From contig JAKCWG010000011.1 in the NCBI GenBank assembly GCA_021464415.1, positions 62,001 to 126,000 of the forward strand: DNA of 64,000 nucleotides, given 5' to 3'. How positions within the stretch are numbered: position 1 is the stretch's first letter; the number at the start of each line of letters is the position of its first letter. Below are positions 34,976 through 45,782 of the stretch, piece by piece. The translations under genes were made by a program, and so were the position numbers. The notes under the pieces were generated by a model. That model was not told the origin of the DNA. It made no database searches and worked only from the letters and a program-made list of their open reading frames with translations. This DNA comes from Lonicera japonica (Eukaryota > Streptophyta > Magnoliopsida > Dipsacales > Caprifoliaceae).

Positions 34976-35980
34976 TTCCAGGCTTCAAGTTCTTAATAAT
35001 CATTCCCAACTGCTCTTCTTCGTCAAGACGTTCAACCATTTGGGAGGCAAGTTCTCTCCATCTCGTGACGAATTCACTGATGTTTTCCCTTATTTTTGTT
35101 TAGCCATTTCCAAATGGTTCCTTGTGATTTTAACCTCTTCATTTGTTTTGTACTGAGCAATGAACTCTTGGACAATAGCAGACCAAGACCGGACTTGATG
35201 CTTCTCGAGACTCAAAAACCAACTCTGGGCTGGTCCAGCAAGAGTAAGATGAAGGGAGTTAGCCAACTCGGCTTCTTCGATATCATATATCCTCATCGAT
35301 CTAACATAGGATTTCAGGTGGAGTTTCGGTGGCGTAGTTCCCGTGAATTTGAGATAGACGGCATTTTGAAGCCAACCGGATATTGAGCTTCAGGGTACAA
35401 ATTATAACTGTGCATTTGAGTTAGATCATTTGAACTCTCAGCCACCTTCTGAGTGAGTGCTCTCAATTGCTCTTTAAGCTCAGAAAGTTCCTTATCATCT
35501 CTATGTCTTTCCATGGGCGATGGCCATTCTCCTTGAATACTTATCGGCCACCTAATCGGCTCATAGTACGGATCATGGTAAGGTTCATGAAGTGACTGCA
35601 TTGGCGAAGGAACCTGATCAATTAGGTTTTGATGTAGCCAATTGCTAACTGGATAGGCCATGACCCTCGGTTGATTTGATTGTTCTAACGGAGGCGGTAT
35701 TTTAGTGTGGACTAATAGTGGTGGTGGTGGTGGAACAACCGGGGTCTCCTTTACTGGTTATGTCGCACGTCCTTTGGCTAACTCATCCACTTTGGCATGA
35801 GTGTTTCAATTATCAATCAGGAGTAAGGGCATGCTTTGGTTTAGATTCATTAGCATTTGGTACAAGTCCTCAGGACCGGGTACCAGGACATTCCCACTTG
35901 CGCTCGTGCTGGATAAGTTTGGATCATTATTCAAATATGGTGGTAAACCCCCCATAGCATTATTCTTTGTCATACCTTGG
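34976..35980 (-). pseudogene. Tat/Ogre-like gag, frameshifted
   Basis: On the minus strand from about 35980 the frames give a Pro-rich N-terminus, a charged heptad-like region (ELSELKEQLRALTQKVAES near 35460), then SLHLTLAGPAQSWFLSLE and SAIVQEFIAQYKT (35100-35250). These are characteristic of the Ty3/gypsy capsid (Retrotrans_gag). In the next frame LASQMVERLDEEEQLGMII follows (about 34990-35060). At least one frameshift lies near 35090. The element is cut at about 34975, so pol is missing. Confidence 0.8.
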
Positions 35981-37179
35981 TTTGGGTAGAAAGGACCGGG
36001 CGGCAGATCTACTGCATGGTTTAACTAATTGTTCGTATTTCGATTCGGTGTATTTTAATCCATGGATTCCAAAGAATCTAGTCTGACTAGTCATTCGGTG
36101 CTATCCCTTCCAGCCCACAATGTGGCCAGATTGAATGGGTATCTGATTTAGGAGAGAAGGACAAATCCATTCGCGTATATTTCCCCGAAAAATAAAAAAC
36201 AATATATCATTTATAAATTGTTGGACCTTATTCAAAAAGACATCGATCAAGACAACGCTTACCACACAAAAAGTTTTCTTTAGGTGAGATCGGAAACAGA
36301 CCAACAGTGACAACTTGAGAGCTCCGTACAGAGGTAAGGTAGGAACAAAATTCCTTGGGTTCCCTTACCGTCTACAGTTTGAAAAATCATTTTGAAAAGA
36401 ATTTTTAGAAAAATCATTTGAAAATACGGGAAGTTCTCTCCTCATGAGTTGCTTTATTCATGGAATCAGTGATAGGAAAATTACGAAGATTTTCAGTCTC
36501 CGCAAATTTTTACGACGGAGGTTGGACAGCCTCCGGCCGTACTTGTCGAAACCATGACGATATAATTGACAAGACCATTGCTCCCTAGATTCTCACGACT
36601 GTTGGTCATTAAAATATTGCAGAAAATCTTTGTGTTCTAAGCTGACTCACCTATATGTAAGCGTGGTTGAATAGGGTAAGGTTTAAGGCTCCCTCCTATT
36701 TTGCAAGTCTTACGATATACCTCAAGAGCGCAGGTACGTGTAAGGACCTTTGATATACGTCCCGGGTACGTGAGTGTTCTCGTCACTTTATATACCTTGG
36801 TAGGTACTTGGCCAAGGAGAGTGGTCCCAAGCGCTTTTAGCTAGTGTAGACCCGCAAGTCCACGGCCTAGTCACGACTCTGGTCCCGAGTTGATAAGGTA
36901 AATTCACACTCACGAAAATGCATGATAAGACGTGAGTGTGTGCGATATAACAATCTAGCGGTTCATTATTGATCGATGCTTGAAGGTCTGTTATGGTAAT
37001 TTACACAATTTTAATTATGAAAAAGATTTTTCTCACATAATTAGCAAATAAAGGTATTAGGGTATCCCCCTATATCGCTTCTATGTTATCCTAGGACTAA
37101 GGCTTGCAATACCTATATCTAATAAGTAACAAGAATTAAATATATGATCCATTATATAAGAGCTTAGTTCTCGGCATGT
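35981..37179 (-). mobile_element. Tat/Ogre-like 5' leader
   Basis: About 1.2 kb between primer site and gag, as in long-leader Tat/Ogre elements. I see no coding frame that belongs to a known domain. Confidence 0.55.
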
Positions 37180-37197
37180 TCTCAGCAGAGTCGCCAC
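37180..37197 (-). other. Primer binding site, tRNA-Arg type
   Basis: On the minus strand TGGCGACTCTGCTGAG lies immediately after the LTR. It matches the tRNA-Arg-type site described for Ogre/Tat elements. Confidence 0.65.
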
Positions 37198-38398
37198 TGT
37201 GAGAATCCGGATCTCCGACCCGTCCTTCTCGGTTTCTTGTTTTTTCTTGTTTTGAAGGAAAACGTGTTTTGTAGAGTCGCCAGTTTGTTTTACAATAAAA
37301 CAAACAAAAGATCGTACGAAGCACAATTCAAAAATGAACTATCTTTCATACGTTTGAAACCAGAGATTTATTTTGATAACTTGTTTTGCTAGGGTTCGAG
37401 AACTACGTTACGAATTGGGAAGGTGTTAGGCACCCAATTTGCCCTTTCGGTCTCTTAATGGATCATGTATTTAATTCCTATTTTAGATATCTTGCAAGTA
37501 GTTTGAATTGTTTTCAGAATAGTCTTTTCCTGATAAATTCAGTTTTAAAATAGTATTTTAAAATCAAACTCGAGCTTTGCTAGCGCCTATGTATTCATTC
37601 GTAGAATGAAATCAGAGTCTCGTAGTTCCATTTGTTCAGAAATTATTTATGTATTTTTGTTTTGTTTTGAAAACGTGTCAAAACAAGTTTTAGTTTTCTT
37701 GTAAAACTTAGAAAATACTGATTTTGAAAACAGTGAACTTCTTTGCAAGCTATCTAATTTTTTATATTAAGACTCGTATTTAAATGTAATATTGAAATTT
37801 AGGAGAGTTATAGAAAGACGTACCTGACACGCTTGAAGAAGAACGAGGACCACTTGCTTGCTCCTTTCTCTCTAGAACTTTCTCTCTTTAAAAATACTTT
37901 CTAAAACTCTCTCTCTCTAAAACTCTCTCTAAAACTTTCTCTATAATAATCTTTACATAATTTCTTCTCTCTAAAAACTCTATTGAGTGTTGATGATCCC
38001 AAATGAGACCCCAAGGGTCCTATTTATAGAGAAATTTCCGCAAAAATGCTTCAAAAATAGGCCAGCCGCAGGGGGTAGCCGCACGGTTGGGAGGCGTGGA
38101 TTTGGTATGTACAGTTGGGGGGTTGCGGCTAGGACCTATGGTTGGGGCCCAGCCGTACGGCTGGCTGGTAGCCATGCGGTTAGGGCCTTGCGGCTGGCAC
38201 TCCAGAAATGCCCTGAAACACTTAGAAAATTCAATTTAGCGAAGTGACAACATTGGTCGTATCAGACTTCCGACGGATTCAAAGTCAGAGTCTTTCGTAA
38301 CATTCTCCTACATGCATGATGACTCAAGACCTAATGTAAAATGCTTGTTTTATAAAAAACCAGTATTCTCGTGAGAGTCGTGGATTGGGGTGTTCACA
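37198..38398 (-). repeat. Tat/Ogre-like 5' LTR
   Basis: 1201 bp, TGTGAGAATCC to GGTGTTCACA on the plus strand, transcribed on the minus strand. It has a TATA box CTATAAATAG (38020-38029 reversed) and upstream a set of AGCCGTACGGCT-type motifs including a 16-bp perfect palindrome at 38149-38164. Three related LTRs are at 52325-53850, 57961-58806 and 60459-61767. No TSD can be paired. Confidence 0.82.
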
Positions 38399-38458
38399 GA
38401 TGCAAATCAACCTAGATGCAATTCCTAGAAAATTAAGGAAACCTCATTTGATACTAAT
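38399..38458 (-). mobile_element. Copia leader and decayed primer site
   Basis: On the minus strand a mutated primer site (TAGTATCAAATG for TGGTATCAGAGC) lies two bases after the LTR stub at 38459. It is the 5' side of the copia element whose 3' LTR is at 32180. Confidence 0.55.
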
Positions 38459-38650
38459 TGATGAAAAATAAATTTGGGAGATCGTTTTGCCTAGGTTGAT
38501 TTTAGGGTTTTTATCAAAAATAATTTGAGATTTGATAAGCGGAATTAAAACCCTAGGTCTACTAAATTTTACTGTCGAAACCTGTGTTGTGTTATCTAGT
38601 AAATAAATCAATCAAGCAATCACAAAAATCAATCACACAACACCAGCAAA
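38459..38650 (-). mobile_element. SIRE-like copia 5' LTR stub
   Basis: About 190 bp matching 32180-32350 (TGATGAAAAA start, CCTAGGTTGATTTTA, then TAAATAAATCAATCAA). The rest of the LTR is lost. Confidence 0.72.
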
Positions 38651-39460
38651 ACAAAAAAATTTAAATAGCAGTAACACTCCTATAGCCTATATTTTGCAGG
38701 CAGATATGGGCACGTTGAACACTGAAAACAAAGATCTAGTTCTAGAGTCATCTTACACATTTTGGGGGATTGGTTGTCGAGTGATTGGTCACCCTATATG
38801 ACATTGTAATTTTATCCACATCAAAATTGAAAACTACAGTACATTATTTTTTTCTTTTTGTAAAACTACATTACACTATTTACAACCAAGGAAGCAAATG
38901 AACTTCGCTAGTGAGGTTACGAGCACTTGGATGTGCAATTTACAAATAATTTCAGATCTACACATTTTTCTTTTGATTTAGTTCATATCTACATCAGAAA
39001 TTGCAAACACAAGAATTAGAAAGCTTTATCTGTCACTTTGCAAACCCAACTCGAGTACAACCCACAAATGGACGACTAACCGAGTAAGGTTTGGCCATCT
39101 GACGAGTGAGAATGAGGTGATGAGTTACGGCCTGGGGGGTGACGAGAGAGTGACGGCACTGAGAGTGAGAGACGAGATGATAAAGTATGTATTGTGTCTG
39201 TGAGTGAGAGATGAGATGTTTGAGACTTGAGAGAGTGAGAACGGCGGCACTAGCACTACTGAGAGAGATGGTTTTGGCTGAGAGAGGTGAGAGTGAAAGA
39301 CTAGGTCTAAATCAAATTGGGATTTGTGTTTATACCACACACTTAGGAGACGTAGTTACTTATCTACATCTCCTAAATTAATTTGAAAATTTCAAATTAT
39401 TTATAATGTTGGTGAAAATTTGAGGGGAAAGTCTTTTGGGAAACGTGCGAAGTAAAGATA
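38651..39460. other. Unassigned, with GA-rich block
   Basis: A splice-acceptor-like TTTTGCAG at 38691-38698 precedes a short open stretch, too short to identify. A GAGAGTGA-rich block lies at 39105-39300. At 39347-39380 an inverted repeat with TTAGGAGACGTAG resembles the CACTA-like repeats near 54700. No gene is supported. Confidence 0.4.
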
Positions 39461-39808
39461 TGTAACAACCCGGTCCCACCTCAGTACGATATTGTCCGCT
39501 TTGGGTAGCGTCCAACCAGGCCTCAGCTCTGGAACGTCAACCCTCACGGCTTTGTTTTTGGGAGCTCACGGCCAGCTTCCCAGGGGGTCACCCATCCTGG
39601 GATTTCTCTGGTCCAAGCACGCTTAACTTCGGAGTTCTCATGCGATCCGAAGCCAGTGAGCCTCCCAAAAGGCCTCGTACTTAATTATCGACCAATTCTT
39701 ACTTATATGGGTTTCCAAGGATCTCCCCCATCTTCCGATGTGGGATGCCCCCTTTGAGCTACCTTTCCTCCACCCAAGGGAGTACTCCATCACTCACAGG
39801 GCGTCACA
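39461..39808 (-). mobile_element. Solo Cassandra LTR
   Basis: 348 bp, TGTAACAACCCGG to GGGCGTCACA, with the same 5S-like segment (39574-39645) as the complete copy but only one copy of the 39-bp unit. Flanks are AGATA and TCTTT, so no TSD is visible. That suggests recombination between two elements or later flank change. Confidence 0.88.
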
Positions 39809-41189
39809 TCTTTGCATTTGCATGGGTCTGAGGGTGAATTGCGCATAAAGCATGTTATATAATAACCAATACTTTCATGATTAAAATGCACATTATAAAG
39901 CGCTAACATTTTCATGAAATAATATATAAAAATGAGCTTAAAAACACCTATACTACATAAATATAATGATTCCAAGGAATTTTTTTCAAAGAAAAACCTG
40001 ACAGATAAAAGGTACGGGGGCTGTATGAATTACTCTTGAGACAGAAGAACCCGATGAAGATACTTGAGCTTCAAGGTTTCGAGTAAGATTGAAACTCCGA
40101 AGGAGATTAAAAAGAGGGAGCGGATCACTTTAAATATGCATTAGAAAATAAGGTTTCAAATGAGATTAAAGCTCTAAGTGAAGTTATAATAGGGGATAAG
40201 GACCGCTCTAAGGTTTATGGGGGAAGATTCCAAGGCTGATACTTTGATAGATCAATATCAAAACTCTGAATGCGATTGAAGAATGAGCACATATACTTTG
40301 ACGGAATGGCATCTTCAAGGACTCATCTCACATTCTCATCCAAAGGCGGATGCTTTGATGAAATAGTATCTCTAGAAGGCTTGTCTTTCATCCTCACACG
40401 GCCAATCGCACAGGCAACAACAATTGATCCATCCCAGACTGATGTAACCGAAGATGCATTGAATAAAGCTAGACCACATGGAGAAGTTCGTGTTGAAGTG
40501 GAATGAAGATCAGTCGTGCAAAGATATCCTTGGACATTATTTTCTCTCATTAGCCTGGCAAAGTGCAATGAATCATAGTCATCAAGACGTGGAGTAATCC
40601 AATGAAACCAGAATGTGTTGTACGGATAAAGCTTTTCACTGAGGGTAGATGTACAACCCGACTGATGCATTTGAAGTCCTGCAAAGTGAACAAAACATAA
40701 TCATCAAGATATGGAATAACCTAATCAAACTAGGATGCATTACACGAATGAAGCCTCTCATCGAAGAAAGAAGTACATTCCATAATTCAGTGGTAATTTT
40801 GCGAAAATCCAGTATTGCTTGAATTCTAAAATGAGGCGCATGTGCTATTTTCGTAAAAAAATTTGGGGTGATATTAAAATCTAAAAACTTTACAAAAAAA
40901 CATTTTTCATAAATCAAAAATTGCGCAAAAGGCCACCAGACCCACCACATTGCATGCATGTCTCATGTTTTTTTGGCATAAATGACATATTCACATAATT
41001 TTTCTCAAAACGAGAAATTTGAATTGAAACGTACCCGTACACGTTGGCGAATCTTGTGTGCCAAAGGCTACATTATACACCACGAACGACCTTCCAATAA
41101 AGGCCAAAGTGCTATCTGATGATACATCAATCTTTATCAGATCCGTTTAACCCCAGGGGGTCTCTCAAAATCCACACATACCCATTCGT
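39809..41189 (+). pseudogene. Probable Tat/Ogre-like internal remnant
   Basis: Its position is upstream of the 3' UTR and 3' LTR at 41190-53850. Near 40320-40360 a stretch reading CAAGGACTCA then GCGGATGCTTTG resembles the RNase H end of gypsy pol (HIPR...ADAL) but is riddled with stops. The open frames of 78 and 115 residues here overlap on opposite strands and show no family signature. Confidence 0.4.
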
Positions 41190-43318
41190 CATCAAGAAAG
41201 GCGCATCATACAGAAACGGTCGTGGCTGATGATCATCACGAAATACATGACCAACTGGATCGCTAGAGAGTAAGTATATGAGCAAGAAAAAGATATGCTA
41301 AAAAGAGAATAGGAAGTTTGAAAGTTTAAATGGAAAAATGTGACATTTTTGTTGCCCAGTTCGCTCTGTCGTTTGGGCACTTGTTGTATGACAAGTTCCT
41401 TGTCACACAACAAGTGGGGGGTAATCCCAAATGACAAAATTAACAAAGTTTTGGCAAAAAATTTGCAAAATTGACTCCTTGGATGTCTGAAAGACTTTCT
41501 GGTTTGTTTTCTATGATGAACAGACTGAGAATCAATAACACATGCACGATGAAGTAAGATACAAAGCCCAAAAGCTGAATTTTGAGATCTGTGGTGGAGC
41601 CTAGCTTTGAGGAATGATCAATCCTAGACACAGTTCAAATCTGGCAAAAGAAGAAGGTGTAAAAGAGGAATTGGGTACAAGAAAAAATTGAAAAGGATAA
41701 AATCCCGTTGGTCCAAGTGAGGAAAGTGAGAAAAACAGAAAGGAAGAAAAATCAGCAGGGAGAGCCACACTAAGAGTGACAGTTGTGCCAAAAAGGCAAA
41801 GGGCTACGTCTTAGGTGAGTAAGGCTCCTGTCTGAAAAAAAAATCCGAAAGCCAAAACAATGGGCCGAATATTCTAAACAATAATGCAAATGAGGGAGCA
41901 ATAAGGACATCAAAAAACAGAAAATGATGCAAACCAGCACCTTCCTCTGATAAGCCAGAGGGTAACTGGAGAAGGAACTGAGATTTTCAGAAAAGCTTTA
42001 TCCCCATGTTCAAAGAAATAAAGCCATAGGGTAGAGTTGAAAACTGAGTCCACTACTACGCACGAAAGTCTGAGATTCAAAGAGAACCAACCCAATTTCT
42101 TGATGACAGCAGAAGAGTCAAACTGAGGGTAAGAACAGGTTTTGAAAAAATGCAACACTTGAACTTTCCATATTCTCTCTAGCATAACTTTCTTTCCACA
42201 AGATGAGTAAGCATATACGATCAACGGCTAAGAGCAGAGACAACGCAAGGAGAAGGGTCTAAGGATAAGGGAAAATATGGACAAATATCCTCAAGAACAT
42301 GTCCCGAATTATGTGATGTGACATAAAGTTAATGGAGGAATATGATTTTGATGAAGACTCTATTGACGGAGTCAATCCTAACCTTTTCAGGCTGTGCCAG
42401 CAAGACGGTGCGACAGGTGCCGATCCCACTACTCTTGGCAGTCTTAACATCACCTCTTTTCGCTGAGTCAGCATGTACGAAGTCTTATCATGAAGACCTC
42501 TGGCTCTTGGCAGTCACTAACTTGTCACACCTTCTGAGGGTGGCCAGGAGCGCCATTTCTTGGAAACCGTCATAAGGGAATATCTCCTGACGTTCAGCCT
42601 TAGACTATGTCAGCAAGACGGTGCGACAGGTGCTGACCCCGCCGCTCTTGGTAGTCTCTAACACAACCCCTTAGGCTGTGCCAGCAAGATGGTGCAAGAG
42701 GTGCAGACCCCCCACTCTTGGCAGTCGCTAACATATCATACCTTTCTTTCCCTTTTGGATGCGTTCCATGGGAATTTATAAGTCAGGCCAGATTGTGTCA
42801 GCAAGATGACGTTCTATCGCGAGGACTAATCACTCTTGGCAATCTTAACTCAACCTTTTCAGGCTGTGCCAGCAAGATGGTGCGAGAGGTGCAGACCCCC
42901 CACTCTTGGCAGTCGCTAATATGACATTCCTTCTGAGGGTGGTTAGGAGTGCCATTTCTTAGAAAACTATCACGAAGGAATATCTCCTGATAAACAACCT
43001 CGGTTATGCGAGCAAGATGGTGTGACAGGTGCCGACCCGACCACTCTTGGTAACCAATAACATCCTCCCCAGAAGTTAGGGAGTTTCATCACATCCTCCC
43101 AAGAATTGGGGAGTTTTACCACATGGTTATGACAACAAGATAGTGCGATAGGAGCAAACCCTGCTACTCTTGGTAACCACTTCTTCCCTAAAAGATTGGG
43201 AAGCGTCATACTGACGTAGTCAAGAAGGTGTCATTCTGAAAGAATCTGAACTCCAACAACTTTTTCAAATACATTTGTAAAGAATGAGAAGTGTTCTTAA
43301 GAATAGGCCTTTAAGAAG
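41190..43318 (+). mobile_element. Tat/Ogre-like 3' UTR with tandem repeats
   Basis: About 41630-42060 is clearly homologous, inverted, to about 62680-63130 (for example the stretch about GAGGAATTGGGTACAAG and GGGAGCAATAA). The 65-bp array follows. The region stops at GTAAA, the TSD of element C, and continues at 52006. Confidence 0.7.
42390..43180. repeat. About 65-bp degenerate tandem/interspersed repeat
   Basis: Seven units based on GCTGTGCCAGCAAGATGGTG, then CACTCTTGGCAGTC, start near 42390, 42606, 42671, 42791, 42863, 43004 and 43125. Some are separated by 50-70 bp of other sequence. Confidence 0.85.
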
Positions 43319-43323
43319 GTAAA

Positions 43324-45767
43324 TGTAACACCCGGTTTAATCATCTCTCGTAAATCGCAACCTATATCACGTATAAGGCAGAATCGGGCTCCGAATGGCC
43401 AAATTGGGTTCTATAAAGGTTGGTATGGTTTGGAAACTTCCAATAAGTCATATTAATATATTTAAGTGTGTTATAATGACCACGTCTTCATCTCAATACC
43501 CTCTACAACTTTCGTGTTTTGGCCGAGAGCCAATTCCAACTCCTTGAGGCCCAAAAGTGCATGCGAAGTCGAGCTTTTGACCAAAAGCTGAAAGGGGCAC
43601 CTTCAGGCCTAGGGAGTCGACTCCATCGTGCTGGACAGGTTTTTTATACATTTCTTCTTCTCCTTTCATCCTCATTTCACCCCACCAATTGGAGAGCCTT
43701 TAGAGAGAGATTGAGGGCGATTTTGGGGAGGATCTCGTGATCATCTAAGGCGAATTCTTCCGCATCAAAACCACGCCATCATAACCATCTTCATCATCAT
43801 CTTCATCATCTTCTCCACCTTCATCCACCATTTCTAGGGTTTATAGCTACAACTTGGGGGTTTTCGCTTCTACGCGGTTCCGGCTCGATTCAACGACATT
43901 TCTTCGAGGGATTGACCCTCCTAAGGTGGGAACAATAGTATTTAAACTTCTTTTCAAGTTATTACAACATATTTACACCAAATCAAACTAAACCTAGGTT
44001 TTCTACTCAAAGTTGCATATGCACGGGGCTTGGGTCAATTTCTTTGGATCTTTTTGATAGATTTACATCATATATGACATCAATAACTATTTTATACAAA
44101 AAGCCCTAATATTAAATGATTTATGAGAAAGTTTGGTATATAACCTTCAAGTACGCATATGAGTATATACGCTAAGCTTTGATACGCTTATGTATGATGT
44201 CATATATGAGATTTAAAGTATATTTCGGATAAAGTTACATATATTGGTGGTATTGTTGTTGTATTTTAAGCTATGAGCTATATTTATGAGATTTTCTACT
44301 TACCTAGCCAGTCCGTAAGTATGCTGGTCAAATACATAAATGTGTTTTGAATAAATGAAGTCTTTAAATCATATTGGGAGGCTAATTGGGAACTCGTATA
44401 CACTATTTGATTATATTAGACTTGGCTTGGGGCCAATTTGATGAAAGTTATGAAACCTCCCAAATTAAGGATTTTTATGGTTTCCTTTCTTAACTGACGG
44501 ACTTGGCGGATCTTGTTAAATCTCAACAATACCACTACATGTTTTACACTATGGATATATACATATATACAAGTTTTACGAATACATATGGAATGCATGT
44601 CTATTCATATGTATATATGTTCGATTCTATATTCTTGTGATTTCATTGATTTGATGAGATGATTTATGTGATTTCATATCGGATGGCCACACCGTTCGTA
44701 CTAGATAGATGGTGATTACCGGTAGCGTATAGCCTTGGTGGCTACGTGAGTATTATTGTAGCGTGCGCCTTTATGGCAGCGTGAGGTAGCGTATGCCTGT
44801 GTGGCGGTGTGAGGTAGCGTATGCCTGTGTGGCTGCGTGAGGTAGCGTATGCCTGTGTGGCTGCGTGAGGTAGCGTCTAGGTGGACCTGGTAGGTGGTCC
44901 CTGCCTTGGGCAGAAGAAACCGAGTTGCCGGCTATCTCTGTACAGTAGATTTATAAAAATCCTAGACGTGAGTATGATATGTGATTGATGTGATAGATCT
45001 AGTCGCGGTGTTGTGGCATATACGGTATGATGATGTATGTATACATATATTGCCTTTCTTGTACTTTGGGTTGGGGACATTATATATACATAGTTCACGA
45101 AAAGGTTTTCCATACATTGGCTGCTTCTTAAATGTATTGTATACGTACATGTATTTACATTTGTATATACATATTTCTACCCAGAGGAGATTTATTACAC
45201 AGAAGCAACATATAAACCAACTTTACTTTCATTATATTGCATTGCATGGCATGCATGATTTCTAACCTATTCTCCTATACAAACTCTTATAGTTCCCACT
45301 GTGCCCGTTTGGCTCACTCCCATTTTCCAAACCAGGTTTTACAGGTGTTCGCGGGAATGGTACGAGCACAAGTCTAGATAGCTCTGATGAACCCTGATCA
45401 CTTAAGTCGTTAGGAAACGACTTATGTACTACTTGATTAGTTAGTAAATGATTATGTATTACAGTGTTGTATTTTGATATAAAGTTCATTAAGATTGAGA
45501 CCTCAGTTGAGGCTTTGTATAAATGATTTTTCTTAAATGTGGAGTATCTATTGAATATGGATTGTATATAAATTCTAACAGGTTTTGGTATTGCTTTATA
45601 AATAAACTCCACATGCCAGAATTTCTTTTAAAATGATTTTATTTCTTGAACATGTTTTTGGTATAAAATTACAAGTTTTACACCTGATCACCCGTCGTCG
45701 CGTACGACTCCGTGGCTAACCGGGTCCCGGAGGTAAAATCCTCTGAACGGGATTTCGGGGCGTCACA
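43324..45767 (+). repeat. Element C 5' LTR
   Basis: 2444 bp, TGTAACACCCGG to GGGCGTCACA. It lacks about 130 bp present at 49580-49720 and one of the two GGAGTCGACTCC units. The palindrome at 43613-43624 remains. Three 28-bp units (about 44783-44876) contain GAGGTAGCGTATGCCTGTG. Confidence 0.9.
44757..44880 (+). repeat. 28-bp tandem repeat in C LTR
   Basis: Units contain GAGGTAGCGTATGCCTGTG. The 3' LTR has one unit fewer (51018-51113), so the number changed after insertion or during reverse transcription. Confidence 0.88.
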
Positions 45768-45770
45768 AGT

Positions 45771-45782
45771 TGGTATCAGAGG
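45771..45782 (+). other. Element C primer binding site
   Basis: TGGTATCAGAGG lies three bases after the 5' LTR and is intact. Confidence 0.9.

Noticed and set aside
38690..38775. Leucine-zipper exon fragment after TTTTGCAG
   Set aside because: The stretch with TLNTENKDLVL is too short and isolated to support a gene.
40323..40670. 115-residue minus-strand ORF
   Set aside because: It overlaps a plus-strand frame in a decayed element tail and has no recognisable domain.
45262..45612. 116-residue ORF, repeated at 51495-51845
   Set aside because: It lies in both LTRs of element C because the LTRs are near-identical, which is not evidence of coding; no domain is seen.
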